IMG/VR virus record: IMGVR_UViG_3300033146_005953
Coordinates: 1-31,745 of that record
DNA from: a virus
Reading direction: 5' to 3' (one strand)
DNA: 31,745 bases
Shown: positions 7,169 to 15,320 of the stretch, piece after piece
Position numbering within the stretch: position 1 is the first letter of the stretch
Layout: each line of letters begins with the position of its first letter
Made by a program: the position numbers and the translations under genes
The notes under the pieces: model-generated
Database searches by the model: none
Told to the model about the DNA's origin: nothing
The model's input: only the letters and a program-made list of their open reading frames with translations

Positions 7169-7345
7169 ATGAAGAAAAAAGAATACAGAAGTTTTCTTGG
7201 ATTTGTGAATTACCACATATTCTTTACAGGGTTTGTGATCACCAGATACATATCTTACGGGAAAAAGCGTTCAAGATTAAGAATCAGGACTGTTAAATCT
7301 CTATTTGGCCATATGAAAAAAAATGAAATTTGGAAAAATATATAA
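7169..7345 (+). CDS. Small basic protein of unknown function
   Basis: A 58-residue ORF that fills the gap between the helicases exactly: it starts 9 bases after the first, behind AAGGGG (7158-7163), and its TAA touches the next ATG. It is rich in Lys, Arg and aromatic residues (MKKKEYRSFLGFVNYHIFF, RYISYGKKRSRLRIRTVKS), so it could bind nucleic acid or membrane. No family is recognised. Confidence 0.5.
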   Translation: MKKKEYRSFLGFVNYHIFFTGFVITRYISYGKKRSRLRIRTVKSLFGHMKKNEIWKNI

Positions 7346-8770
7346 ATGAAAATTGAAATAAACGATTACGATGAGTTTGATCAAGAGAGATTATTTCTCT
7401 GTCAGCTTATCACCAACACGGGGATGCTCAAAGAAGTTTTCAATCAATTTGATCCGAATCTGCTGTCATCGGAGTATTCCCAAATAATTGGAAAGTGGAT
7501 AAAACAGCACTTTAAAGAGACTCAATCTGCTCCAGGGAAAGATTTACAGACTATTTTTTCAAGACGTTCCGGGGAAATACGGGATAAAGATGTTGTTAAA
7601 AATATTTCCATTCTTCTGGGATCCCTATCAGAAGACTGGGAAAAATATAAAATTGTAAATATTGATTACAATGCCAAAGCATTCATAAACTTTATGGATG
7701 AGCAAAATGCCCGGAGACTTGGGGAAGATGTCACTGATGCCATTGATATAGGAGACTTCAAAAGAGTTCATGAACTGGCCTCCGGGTATCAGAAGATACA
7801 GGTTGTTTCCTCAATTGGAGAATCGATCTTTGACAATCCCAGCAAATATGTGGATGCCTTTCATGAAGAAGACCAGAGATTATTTAAACTGCAGGGTGCA
7901 TTAGGATCCACTGTAGGTTGGTTTCGCCGGGGGGAATTCTCTGCTATCGTTGCCAGAACCAAAGGTGGAAAATCATATTTCAAATGGTATTGTGCTCGTA
8001 GAGGTGCTTCTGCAGGGCTGAAAGGAATCTATTTCAACTTGGAAATCAACCATAAAATGTTTGATAGAAGAGTGTGGCAGGATTTAACAGCATCACCGAA
8101 ATATGATAAAGAAGTGAAAATAGGTTTCTTCGATGAAGACAATGATATTGATTACAAATATGAAAATAGAAAAGGGCCGTCAGGGAAAAACGAAACTGAT
8201 TTTAAAAAGAAAATCCATCAATTTAAAAACCTTTACCGGCAAGGGGATGTATATCCGATAACGTATCCAAGAGGAAAAGCCACTCTTACGGATATGAGGA
8301 ACGATACAAAAAGGTTGTGGGAATATCATGGGTATCAGGCTGATTACGTCATAATTGATTATATGGATGAAATCAAACCAGACACCCATCACAAAGATAA
8401 ATTTGAGATAGAAAATGCCATATGGCAAAGTACGGCTGCTTGGGCTGCAGAAGATAATATTGGAATAATCTCATCAACACAGGGAAACCTGGATTCCTTT
8501 GATGGAAAAAGCTTTGGTGCTAAAGGTGTTGGTGGAGTGTATAAAAAGCTTTCTCATCCTGATAAACTTGTTGCCATGTTTTCCGGAGAATTAGATGAAG
8601 AACAGAGTGTCGTTCGGATAAAAAGGCTGTATGATAGAGATTCAGGACCATCCAGCAAAGTGTGTGTTGTCATTACCGGGATGGACATAGGAAGATTCTA
8701 CATTGATTCCAGAATGGCTGAAGAAGTAGGAAATCTTGAAACTGGCAAAAGGAAAAGAGGTGTGAAATGA
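7346..8770 (+). CDS. DnaB/gp41-like replicative DNA helicase
   Basis: A 474-residue protein. An N-terminal helical domain (residues 1-150; ERLFLCQLITNTGMLKEVF resembles the DnaB start) precedes a RecA-type motor. The Walker A is ARTKGGKS with Lys209, preceded by GWFRRGEFSAIVA, which matches the 'G..~G.l.iiaarpg.GKT' pattern of DnaB. GIYFNLEIN corresponds to the motif with the catalytic Glu, Walker B is VIIDYMDE (Asp338), and ISSTQGN matches the sensor motif 'tQ.N'. It would unwind the fork as a 5'-3' hexamer and work with the primase at the left edge. No separate helicase loader is recognisable nearby. Confidence 0.87.
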   Translation: MKIEINDYDEFDQERLFLCQLITNTGMLKEVFNQFDPNLLSSEYSQIIGKWIKQHFKETQSAPGKDLQTIFSRRSGEIRDKDVVKNISILLGSLSEDWEKYKIVNIDYNAKAFINFMDEQNARRLGEDVTDAIDIGDFKRVHELASGYQKIQVVSSIGESIFDNPSKYVDAFHEEDQRLFKLQGALGSTVGWFRRGEFSAIVARTKGGKSYFKWYCARRGASAGLKGIYFNLEINHKMFDRRVWQDLTASPKYDKEVKIGFFDEDNDIDYKYENRKGPSGKNETDFKKKIHQFKNLYRQGDVYPITYPRGKATLTDMRNDTKRLWEYHGYQADYVIIDYMDEIKPDTHHKDKFEIENAIWQSTAAWAAEDNIGIISSTQGNLDSFDGKSFGAKGVGGVYKKLSHPDKLVAMFSGELDEEQSVVRIKRLYDRDSGPSSKVCVVITGMDIGRFYIDSRMAEEVGNLETGKRKRGVK

Positions 8771-9027
8771 ATAAATATAATTTACAGGAATATGAACAAC
8801 GTCCACCAAATGAATGTCCTAAATGTGCTTCCGGGTCTAAAGTGATGCAGAGCAAAGCCAGAAAGGGTAAAATTTACAAAACCAGAAGGTGCTACAAATG
8901 TGGTCATACATGGAGTTGTGTCGAAATTTTATCTGACTATTTTGATGATTTGTATAGGTATCAGAAATCCATATATGAAATTCTGTCTTGCATGATTCCT
9001 ATGATAAAAATGTTCAAAAAAAATTAA
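8767..9027 (+). CDS. Zinc-ribbon protein (NrdR-like ribbon)
   Basis: An 86-residue protein overlapping the helicase stop by ATGA. Cys17-x2-Cys20 and Cys42-x2-Cys45 form a zinc ribbon; the spacing and the 'TRRCYKCGHTWSCVE' stretch resemble the ribbon of the NrdR repressor ('RRRECxxCxxRFTTxE'). There is no ATP-cone domain, so it is not NrdR itself. The C-terminal 40 residues are hydrophobic/aromatic and helical. It may be a small DNA-binding regulator or a partner of the helicase. Confidence 0.6.
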   Translation: MNKYNLQEYEQRPPNECPKCASGSKVMQSKARKGKIYKTRRCYKCGHTWSCVEILSDYFDDLYRYQKSIYEILSCMIPMIKMFKKN

Positions 9028-9037
9028 AGGAAATATT

Positions 9038-9679
9038 ATGTCAATGATCGATGCTACACGGAGAACCACAGATGATGAACATGATTTCTATCAGACACTT
9101 CCCTGCCAGATAAAATGCTTATGTGAATATCTGGATTTAAATGATAAACATGTTCTCGATGCTGGTTCTGGAATGGGAGTGATCTCCAAGCAATTAAGAA
9201 AATCATTTCCTAAAGTGAAATTAGAAACTTCAGAAAAGAATTTTAACAATCCATCTGACAAAAATATATTTTTTGATTTTGATTGTGCCTCTGGAATAGG
9301 GAATGAAGAAGACTTCCCAAAGGCTGACTTTGGCGATTTTCTCGAAGTAAAAGGATCCTTTGATTGTGTAATCAGCAATCCTCCATATTCACAAAAGGAT
9401 GCTTTTATTAAACATGCCTTGGAAATTTCCAAAGATGTGTTCATGCTCTTCCCTCTACAGGTTCTCAATTACATCAGCTTTTGCCAGAACTGGCTTGATA
9501 ATGAAAGTTATTGTGGAAGAATATTAATGTACCCAAAAGTAATTCTGAATCCTGAAGGAGAGTACCGGCAGGGAGGTAATACCGGGTATGCTTGGTTTCA
9601 TTGGACAAGTATCCCAAAGGAAGATTACCAAGGTCCCGATGGATATGAAGCCATTGAAGACATCAGAAAATATAAATAA
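9038..9679 (+). CDS. DNA N6-adenine-type methyltransferase
   Basis: A 213-residue protein behind AAAGGAAA (9027-9034). The SAM-binding motif I is HVLDAGSGMG (Asp41), and the catalytic motif IV is NPPY (residues 114-117, in DCVISNPPYSQ), which fits N6-adenine or N4-cytosine methyltransferases. The core is minimal: I see no clear target-recognition domain. An alternative is a protein or RNA methyltransferase, since NPPY also occurs in those, but the replication context favours DNA. It could protect phage DNA from host restriction or mark replicated DNA. The target sequence cannot be told from this sequence. Confidence 0.7.
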   Translation: MSMIDATRRTTDDEHDFYQTLPCQIKCLCEYLDLNDKHVLDAGSGMGVISKQLRKSFPKVKLETSEKNFNNPSDKNIFFDFDCASGIGNEEDFPKADFGDFLEVKGSFDCVISNPPYSQKDAFIKHALEISKDVFMLFPLQVLNYISFCQNWLDNESYCGRILMYPKVILNPEGEYRQGGNTGYAWFHWTSIPKEDYQGPDGYEAIEDIRKYK

Positions 9680-9684
9680 GTTTA

Positions 9685-9713
9685 TTCCGATAATAGAATT
9701 AAACAAATATAAT
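9685..9713 (+). promoter_or_regulatory. Promoter of the sliding clamp gene
   Basis: A perfect -10 box TATAAT at 9708-9713 lies 17 bases after TTCCGA (9685-9690, 3 of 6 matches to TTGACA). The start would be near 9720, just before the ribosome site AGGAG (9722-9726) and the ATG at 9734. This 54-base gap is one of few in the operon. The weak -35 suggests either an activator or modest strength. Confidence 0.5.
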
Positions 9714-9733
9714 TAAGTAATAGGAGCAGTTAA

Positions 9734-10849
9734 ATGCAAGTAGACAAAGGTGCTTTGCTAAAAGCAATTAAAAAAGTAATGCCCGGAGTAGGTTCCGGTG
9801 CAAAGGTTCTCGCTGGCAGTGACACCGTTATCTTTTCAAAGAGCGGTCTTCACTCATTCAATCGGGAAATATCCGTAACTGTACCATTTTCATTTGGTGA
9901 CGGTGAGAATGATGGTATTAATGGGACTGTGAATGCCACTGATCTTTTTAATATTCTGAACAACAAACGTTTGAAGGTAATTTCTGACACTCTGGAAGTG
10001 GAACAGCTTGAGACTGGAATCAAGTTCACTGGTAATGGTTGGGATGGAATCCTTGATCTGCAGGACGATTCGGAATGGATGACTGAGAAGATTGATGTAT
10101 TGAGTTCTGTGGACTGCAACAAAGAGCTTCCTACCGATTTCATGAAAGGTATGACACTCTGCTCCATTAAAGGGAATGCAACCCCACAGCAGGGTGTGTA
10201 CATCAAGGATACCGGGATGTTCTCCACTGACAGAACCATTGCAAACATTTATGAAATGGATTCTCCATGTGCAGAGTTTTGGATTGGTCAAAGTGAAGTC
10301 GATGAGTTCATAAAAGTTCCCAGTACATTTACCCATTATGCAATTTCATCCACGATGATGGGACACTGGGTTCATTTCAAAGACACTGAAGGAACCATTT
10401 TCTCCATGGCACTCAAAGATTGTTCTTTGTACAAGAATGCCCTTACCTTCCTGCAGAGTCAGGCTGACATTGAACCTGTTGATCCCAAATTGGCTGGAAG
10501 ACTTCCTGTTGGTTTTGCTGATGCCATCGATACCTGTTCAATGATGTCTGAAAAAGACGCTGCCAGTGGAAAGAAAAGTGTGGAAATCACTTTCAGCAGT
10601 ACGAAAATGGTTGTTAAAGGAATCAAAATCGGTGGAAAGCTCACCAACAGTCTTGAATGGGATGAAGATGCTCCCATGGATCTTGGTAAGGACAAACTGA
10701 AATACCGTTTTGTCAGCAACAATATTATTACAGCATCCAGGAAAGCCAAAGATTTTTTCATTAACAAAATGAAAGGATCCCAAGATGCTTGCATGATGAT
10801 TATGTATTCTGAAGATTTCAAAACGATTCTTTTGTCCATGGCTTCTTAA
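9734..10849 (+). CDS. DNA polymerase sliding clamp (beta/DnaN-like)
   Basis: A 371-residue protein, near the usual DnaN length. It has no catalytic motifs but shows the repeating beta-clamp pattern: GTVNATDLFNILNNKRLKVI, then alternating short strands (LEVEQLETGIKFTGNGWDGIL), a middle third with TDRTIANIYEM, and a last third ending FKTILLSMAS, like the 'lmPi/m' tail of beta clamps. The identification rests on this pattern, on length, and on position directly before the polymerase, with the clamp loader two genes on. It would encircle DNA and tether the polymerase. Confidence 0.65.
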   Translation: MQVDKGALLKAIKKVMPGVGSGAKVLAGSDTVIFSKSGLHSFNREISVTVPFSFGDGENDGINGTVNATDLFNILNNKRLKVISDTLEVEQLETGIKFTGNGWDGILDLQDDSEWMTEKIDVLSSVDCNKELPTDFMKGMTLCSIKGNATPQQGVYIKDTGMFSTDRTIANIYEMDSPCAEFWIGQSEVDEFIKVPSTFTHYAISSTMMGHWVHFKDTEGTIFSMALKDCSLYKNALTFLQSQADIEPVDPKLAGRLPVGFADAIDTCSMMSEKDAASGKKSVEITFSSTKMVVKGIKIGGKLTNSLEWDEDAPMDLGKDKLKYRFVSNNIITASRKAKDFFINKMKGSQDACMMIMYSEDFKTILLSMAS

Positions 10850-10858
10850 TCAATTTTC

Positions 10859-10897
10859 TGCACTGTTGTTGTTTTGCTACAGTGACAGTGCATTTTT
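10859..10897 (+). terminator. Probable rho-independent terminator after the clamp gene
   Basis: TGCACTGT (10859-10866) pairs with ACAGTGCA (10885-10892), followed by TTTTT at 10893-10897. A second ACAGTG at 10879-10884 offers a competing, shorter pairing, so the hairpin may switch. It lies between the clamp stop and the polymerase ribosome site (AGGAAA), so it may only lower read-through into the polymerase gene. Confidence 0.55.
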
Positions 10898-10915
10898 ATC
10901 AACATAGGAAATTAC

Positions 10916-13477
10916 ATGCAGGAAAAATTCTTTGATCTTGGTGAATCTATCCCTTACAACAAAATTGGAAAATCTGTATCAGGGTGCAGTAAATGCCCAC
11001 TACAGAACAATTGCAAAAATCCAAAGATGGAGTTTAAAGGTTCCGGTGGAAAGAAAGTTCTCATACTTTTTGGAAACCCATCAAATATAGAAGACAAACA
11101 CAACAAACCTTTTTCTGATGATCGTGGGGACGACCTTCGTTATTTCATGGAGGATATCGGATACGACTTGGAAAAAGACTGTTGGTATGGATATTCTGTT
11201 TCTTGTCGTTCAGAAAAACCTGTCACTGACAACCAAATTGGATATTGCCAAGAGCATTTGTTCAATCAGATAAACAGGTTTAATCCCAGAGTAATTATCC
11301 CGATGGGGGATGTTGCCATAAAATCAGTATTGAAATTCAGAATAGGTGGAAGATTGTCCGGATTAAAATATGCTCAGTACATCGGTCATTCAATACCTGA
11401 CCAAGACTGGCAGATAAACATAAACCCGAACTATTCCATTGAAGACATTTATAAGACAGAAGATTATCACGGAAATTACGACAAAGTTATGATAATGAGG
11501 TTCAAGCAATATCTGAAAAAAGCTTTTGTTGTTTCTGAATCTGCATTTTATGTCCACAACTATGCAAAAGATATTTTGATATATTTCGTTAAAAAGGAAA
11601 TCATATCATTATTGGAAAAGGTTCTTGCCAATTGGACTTTACTTGCCTTTGACTATGAAACCACAGGTCTGAAACCTTATGCTGAAGGACATAAAATATA
11701 CACTGTTGGAATTTCCAATGGTCAATTAGCTCATGCATTCCCATTTTTTAATGACAGTCCGAGATTTCTCACTGCTTGGAAGAAGATCATGGAATCTCCA
11801 AAGATAAAGAAAGTTGCACATAACGCCAAGTTTGAAAATATCTGGACGAAGATCAGAGGCAATGCTGAAATTGTAAACTTTCATTGGTGTACGATGATAT
11901 GTGAGCACATCCAGCATAACAAATCTGTAGTAGGAGCAAAATTTCTTTTTTATGTGTACTTGGGAGTCATGAATATGGATAGCCAAGTTGATCAGTATTT
12001 GAAACCTTCAGATGAAAATATCAAAAAGTATGGTGGCAATGCCATAAATACAATCGATGTTATCTGGAAAAAGAATCCCAGAGCTGTCCTGCAGTACCAG
12101 GGAGAAGATGCTTTTTACACTGCAAAATTATATGAAATTCAAATGGGATACTTCGACAAAAGAAAGAAAATGAAAAAAGCTTTTGAATATTTCCATGAAG
12201 GAATTTTGGCTTTAGGCGATGTTCAAATGAATGGAATCCATTTTGATGTAGAAAAATATGAAGAGAACATATCATTCATGGATGCCAAAATCTCAAAGTT
12301 GTGGGAAAGAACACTGGCTTTATCAGATGCTGAAGGATGGTCAAAGAACCTTACAGGTAAGACTTTTCAAAAGCATCTGTATGACACTTTGAAATATGAA
12401 GTTCCGGATATACCCGGAGAACACAAACCTGGAAATAGACCTGAATCGAAAGAAGCGTTGGAGAAAATAAACACTGATTTTTCTAAAAAAATAATCATGC
12501 TTCGGCAACAGACAAAAATAAAGACTTCTCTTGAAGGGTATTTCAGGGAATGCAGTGATGGAATATTAAGACCTTCCTATGGCGGACATAATGTAGATAC
12601 CTTCCGAACATCAGCCAATTCCCCGAACATTCAAAATCCTTTTAAGAGAAATAAGTTTGCCAAGAAAATGTTACGGGAAATGATTATTCCTGCTCCCGGT
12701 TGCCAGATAGTCGGAAAGGACTATAAAGCCATTGAGGTCAGTATCGCCGGTTGTATTTTTCCGGATGAGGCATGGTTGAAATATTGTGTAGATCCAACTA
12801 CGGATATGCACAGAGACTGTTCTGCAGAGATTTTGAAAATGTCTGTTCCGGATTACAATCAGTTAAAAGCTGCCAAAAGCATTCGGCAGGAAAACAAGAA
12901 CAAATGGGTATTTCCAAATATATATGGTTCTGGTGCTGTAAAAATGGCTGATAACATCTGGATAGCTTTAATGCTTATTCCAGAAGCAAAGGAAATCTTA
13001 TTAGATAAATTCGGCAGTTATCCCAAATTCAAAGAATGGATAAAAGAATACTATGAGTATTATTGGGAAGTGAAATACCCAGATTACAAACAGCAAAGAG
13101 ATAAAGCTCATAAAAGATATGAGAAGGTTGGGTACATAGATTCCCCTATTGGTTACAGATATTACGGCCCGATGAGCTACAATGACTTCTGCAATTATCC
13201 GGTACAGGGGTCGGCTGCTGGCATTAAGGTGTGGACGATTAAAGAAGCTAACCGGGAATTGAAAAGAAATAAAATGGCATCAACGATAATTTATGAGATT
13301 CATGATGAGATTGGTGGAAACGTATATCCAGAAGAGAGGAAAGAATATGATGAAATTGTAGAGAAAGTTGGGACAAAGGACGTAAGAGACTATTGGGATT
13401 GGATCATTACACCATTGGTACTGGAAACTGAAGAATCAGAAATTGATGGTGATTGGTCACAAATGGAAGAAAAATAA
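10916..13477 (+). CDS. UDG-like domain / 3'-5' exonuclease / family A DNA polymerase fusion
   Basis: An 853-residue replicative polymerase in three parts. Residues 1-200 resemble family 4 (iron-sulphur) uracil-DNA glycosylases: Cys24-x2-Cys27, then Cys97-x13-Cys111, and the FGNPSNIEDKHNKPFS and PRVIIPMGD motifs. The expected catalytic GExPG and HPS residues are replaced (GNP and NPN), so glycosylase activity is doubtful. Residues 240-430 are a proofreading exonuclease with DYE (Asp246, Glu248), AHNAKFEN and a YQGEDAFYTAKL motif. The polymerase has motif A GKDYKAIEV (Asp602), motif B ending in YG (670-671) and motif C IHDE (Asp797). The same layout is known for the phage SPO1 polymerase. Confidence 0.93.
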   Translation: MQEKFFDLGESIPYNKIGKSVSGCSKCPLQNNCKNPKMEFKGSGGKKVLILFGNPSNIEDKHNKPFSDDRGDDLRYFMEDIGYDLEKDCWYGYSVSCRSEKPVTDNQIGYCQEHLFNQINRFNPRVIIPMGDVAIKSVLKFRIGGRLSGLKYAQYIGHSIPDQDWQININPNYSIEDIYKTEDYHGNYDKVMIMRFKQYLKKAFVVSESAFYVHNYAKDILIYFVKKEIISLLEKVLANWTLLAFDYETTGLKPYAEGHKIYTVGISNGQLAHAFPFFNDSPRFLTAWKKIMESPKIKKVAHNAKFENIWTKIRGNAEIVNFHWCTMICEHIQHNKSVVGAKFLFYVYLGVMNMDSQVDQYLKPSDENIKKYGGNAINTIDVIWKKNPRAVLQYQGEDAFYTAKLYEIQMGYFDKRKKMKKAFEYFHEGILALGDVQMNGIHFDVEKYEENISFMDAKISKLWERTLALSDAEGWSKNLTGKTFQKHLYDTLKYEVPDIPGEHKPGNRPESKEALEKINTDFSKKIIMLRQQTKIKTSLEGYFRECSDGILRPSYGGHNVDTFRTSANSPNIQNPFKRNKFAKKMLREMIIPAPGCQIVGKDYKAIEVSIAGCIFPDEAWLKYCVDPTTDMHRDCSAEILKMSVPDYNQLKAAKSIRQENKNKWVFPNIYGSGAVKMADNIWIALMLIPEAKEILLDKFGSYPKFKEWIKEYYEYYWEVKYPDYKQQRDKAHKRYEKVGYIDSPIGYRYYGPMSYNDFCNYPVQGSAAGIKVWTIKEANRELKRNKMASTIIYEIHDEIGGNVYPEERKEYDEIVEKVGTKDVRDYWDWIITPLVLETEESEIDGDWSQMEEK

Positions 13478-13483
13478 TTACGA

Positions 13484-13512
13484 TAATCAAATTGTATACA
13501 TACAATTATTAT
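13484..13512 (+). promoter_or_regulatory. Promoter with an 18-bp palindrome in its spacer
   Basis: AATTGTAT (13490-13497) and ATACAATT (13500-13507) are perfect inverted arms around AC. The palindrome lies directly before TATTAT (13507-13512, 5 of 6 matches to TATAAT) and after TAATCA (13484-13489, weak -35). Arms ATAAT (13483-13487) and ATTAT (13508-13512) extend the dyad. The 2-base centre makes a DNA operator more likely than an RNA hairpin. The ribosome site AGGAGAG (13515-13521) and ATG 13526 follow. Confidence 0.5.
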
Positions 13513-13525
13513 GTAGGAGAGTCTG

Positions 13526-13855
13526 ATGGATTTAGATAAATTACAGAAAAAGGTTTTTGCTCCAGTGGAAAGTTCCTCCAAGGAAGCAATTGCAGTCAGT
13601 GAAAGTATGGGTATGACACATTCTTTTGCTAAACTGGCAGAGAAGGTTGAGAATATCAATCTCATGCTGGTTCCGGCAATGACTTCTTCTGGTTTAGTAG
13701 CAGGAGAAGTTAAAGATATGTATGACGGTAAAGGAGTAGATGCAAAAGAAATTGAGAGGAATCTTTCAAATATCCAGCAGTCCATAATGGTGATTGGATC
13801 TCTTTTTGAAATTCCTTTATCAAGAATCATCACAACGGCTTCAAAGGGAAACTGA
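13526..13855 (+). CDS. Helical protein of unknown function
   Basis: A 109-residue protein behind AGGAGAG. It is predicted largely helical (FAKLAEKVENINLMLVPAMTS; AKEIERNLSNIQQSIMVIGS), with no cysteine and no recognisable motif. It is the first gene after the polymerase and the palindrome-bearing promoter, and its TGA overlaps the next ATG (TGATG, 13853-13857). A replisome accessory role is possible by position only. Confidence 0.6.
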   Translation: MDLDKLQKKVFAPVESSSKEAIAVSESMGMTHSFAKLAEKVENINLMLVPAMTSSGLVAGEVKDMYDGKGVDAKEIERNLSNIQQSIMVIGSLFEIPLSRIITTASKGN

Positions 13856-14196
13856 TGAAAGTCGGTGAAACAATTTTTGTATTTGGAAAGGCTCCTAAAG
13901 AAAACAGCCCTTTCCTTCTTTCCAGATCGCACCCATGTGACAAAAGTGCAATGGTTAGATTTGTTAAATTTGGAAAAACAGCATCACTTTATGTGAACAT
14001 AAGTGATTTCATAAAACCTTATACTGACAAAAAAGAAAAATATGAAAATGTTATTCGGAAAATAATGCCGAGAAGACACAAGGATCTGGAATTGGTATGG
14101 ATCAGTGTGGCTGCCTGGGAAGAAATCAAAAAGGGTATTGATTCTGGAAACAGCAAAGATATCGTGAAAAAATGGAAAGAGAGGTTGTTGTTTTGA
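13855..14196 (+). CDS. Small basic protein of unknown function next to the clamp loader
   Basis: A 113-residue protein. The N-terminal half looks like a small beta-barrel (VGETIFVFGK, AMVRFVKFGKTASLYVNISD), and the C-terminal half is helical and basic (KENVIRKIMPRRHKDLELVWIS, IVKKWKERLLF). I do not recognise a family. It overlaps both neighbours and lies just before the clamp loader ATPase, where T4 would have clamp and loader partners, but it is too short and too different for me to call it gp62. Confidence 0.55.
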   Translation: MKVGETIFVFGKAPKENSPFLLSRSHPCDKSAMVRFVKFGKTASLYVNISDFIKPYTDKKEKYENVIRKIMPRRHKDLELVWISVAAWEEIKKGIDSGNSKDIVKKWKERLLF

Positions 14197-15137
14197 GTGA
14201 CTGGAAAGTTAAATATCGTCCAAAGACTATTGAAGAGTTTGTCGGGAATGAGGCTATTGTTGAAGCTTTTGTGAATGATATATCAGGAAAAGACAAAAAA
14301 AGAGCTTACCTGATTTCCGGAGAATACGGAATTGGAAAAACGTCCCTGTCCAGAATAGGAGCTACCCAGTTTCTAAACGCAAATGATTTCAACATCACTG
14401 AGATAAATGCATCTTCTGATAATGGTATTGATATGGTTCGCCGGCTGGAATCAGTTTGTGCATTGTCTTCTGTGGATAATCGTATTTGGATCCTTGATGA
14501 GTTTCACAGTGCCACAAAGCCAGCTCAGAAAGCAATTCTCAAACTGCTGGAAGAAGGTACTGATAAGGATTTCTTTTTCATATGTACAACTGATCCCAGT
14601 GGTGTGATACCAATGATCAGATCCAGGTGTGGAAAATACCCTTTGGAGCTGCCAGAAGACATTGAAATTAAAAGACACCTCCGGCACATTTCAAAAACTG
14701 AAGGTGTGATGGTTGCCCCGGAAGTCACTGCTATGATCATTGAAAAATCAGAAGGTCATATCCGTGATTCCATAGGATTTCTTCACAGTGTTTGTGAAAT
14801 GGAAGAAGACAAAGCCATTTCATATCTGAAAAAAGTTTCTGCAGGGATGGCAGAGTCTACGGAAGCCTATGAATTGGTGAAAGCTTTATTCAATGGAAAG
14901 TCAAAAACGGTTAAGACACTTTTGAAAGAGCTGAAAGATGCTGGAGAGCACCCAGAAGGACTTCGTAGATTTATCCTATCTTACGGAGCAACCACTCTGT
15001 TGAACCGCTGGAGCGTCAATACTGCCAAAATTATGGAGAACTTTGAAGAGCCATATTTTGATGGCCCTACTTCATGGCCGAAATTCATATTGGATTGTTT
15101 TCGAGCATCGTTGGCAATAGACGATATTCCATTTTAA
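14193..15137 (+). CDS. Clamp loader ATPase (RFC-small/gp44/DnaX-like)
   Basis: The protein has 314 residues from the TTG at 14193, which overlaps the previous stop as TTGA and follows GAGAGG (14179-14184). The ATG at 14172 would add seven residues, but the family usually begins just before WxxKYRPKT, as here. Walker A is GEYGIGKTS (Lys49), Walker B ILDEFH (Asp102, Glu103), and the SRC motif is RSRC (143-146), which senses ATP in the neighbouring subunit. The C-terminal helical collar follows. It opens the sliding clamp and places it at primed sites. No separate gp62/delta subunit is visible in the window. Confidence 0.9.
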   Translation: MSDWKVKYRPKTIEEFVGNEAIVEAFVNDISGKDKKRAYLISGEYGIGKTSLSRIGATQFLNANDFNITEINASSDNGIDMVRRLESVCALSSVDNRIWILDEFHSATKPAQKAILKLLEEGTDKDFFFICTTDPSGVIPMIRSRCGKYPLELPEDIEIKRHLRHISKTEGVMVAPEVTAMIIEKSEGHIRDSIGFLHSVCEMEEDKAISYLKKVSAGMAESTEAYELVKALFNGKSKTVKTLLKELKDAGEHPEGLRRFILSYGATTLLNRWSVNTAKIMENFEEPYFDGPTSWPKFILDCFRASLAIDDIPF

Positions 15138-15146
15138 GGAGAGTAT

Positions 15147-15320
15147 ATGGATATTACAAAAATCGCATACAGAGAATTAATCAATCTCGGTGATTACAAT
15201 AATGTGGCAATAAAAATGGAAGCTACAGTAACTGAAGATGATGATATTTCTATGTGTGTTACAAAATTAAGAAACAAAGTGAGACGGGAATTACGTTTCA
15301 TAAGGGAGAATAACGAATGA
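15147..15320 (+). CDS. 57-residue protein, upstream of the UvsY-like gene
   Basis: A short gene with the strong ribosome site AAGGAGAG (15136-15143) and an ATGA overlap (15317-15320) with the next gene, which together make it convincing. The peptide starts MDITKIAYRELINLGDYNN, is followed by a beta strand (VAIKMEATVTEDD) and ends in a basic helix (VTKLRNKVRRELRFIRENN). I have the impression of similar small proteins near phage recombination genes but cannot name a family. Confidence 0.65.
   Translation: MDITKIAYRELINLGDYNNVAIKMEATVTEDDDISMCVTKLRNKVRRELRFIRENNE

Noticed and set aside
6644-7216. 190-residue minus strand ORF opposite the helicase C-terminus
   Set aside because: Its sequence is low in recognisable pattern and it runs against conserved helicase motifs V and VI; no ribosome site is seen.
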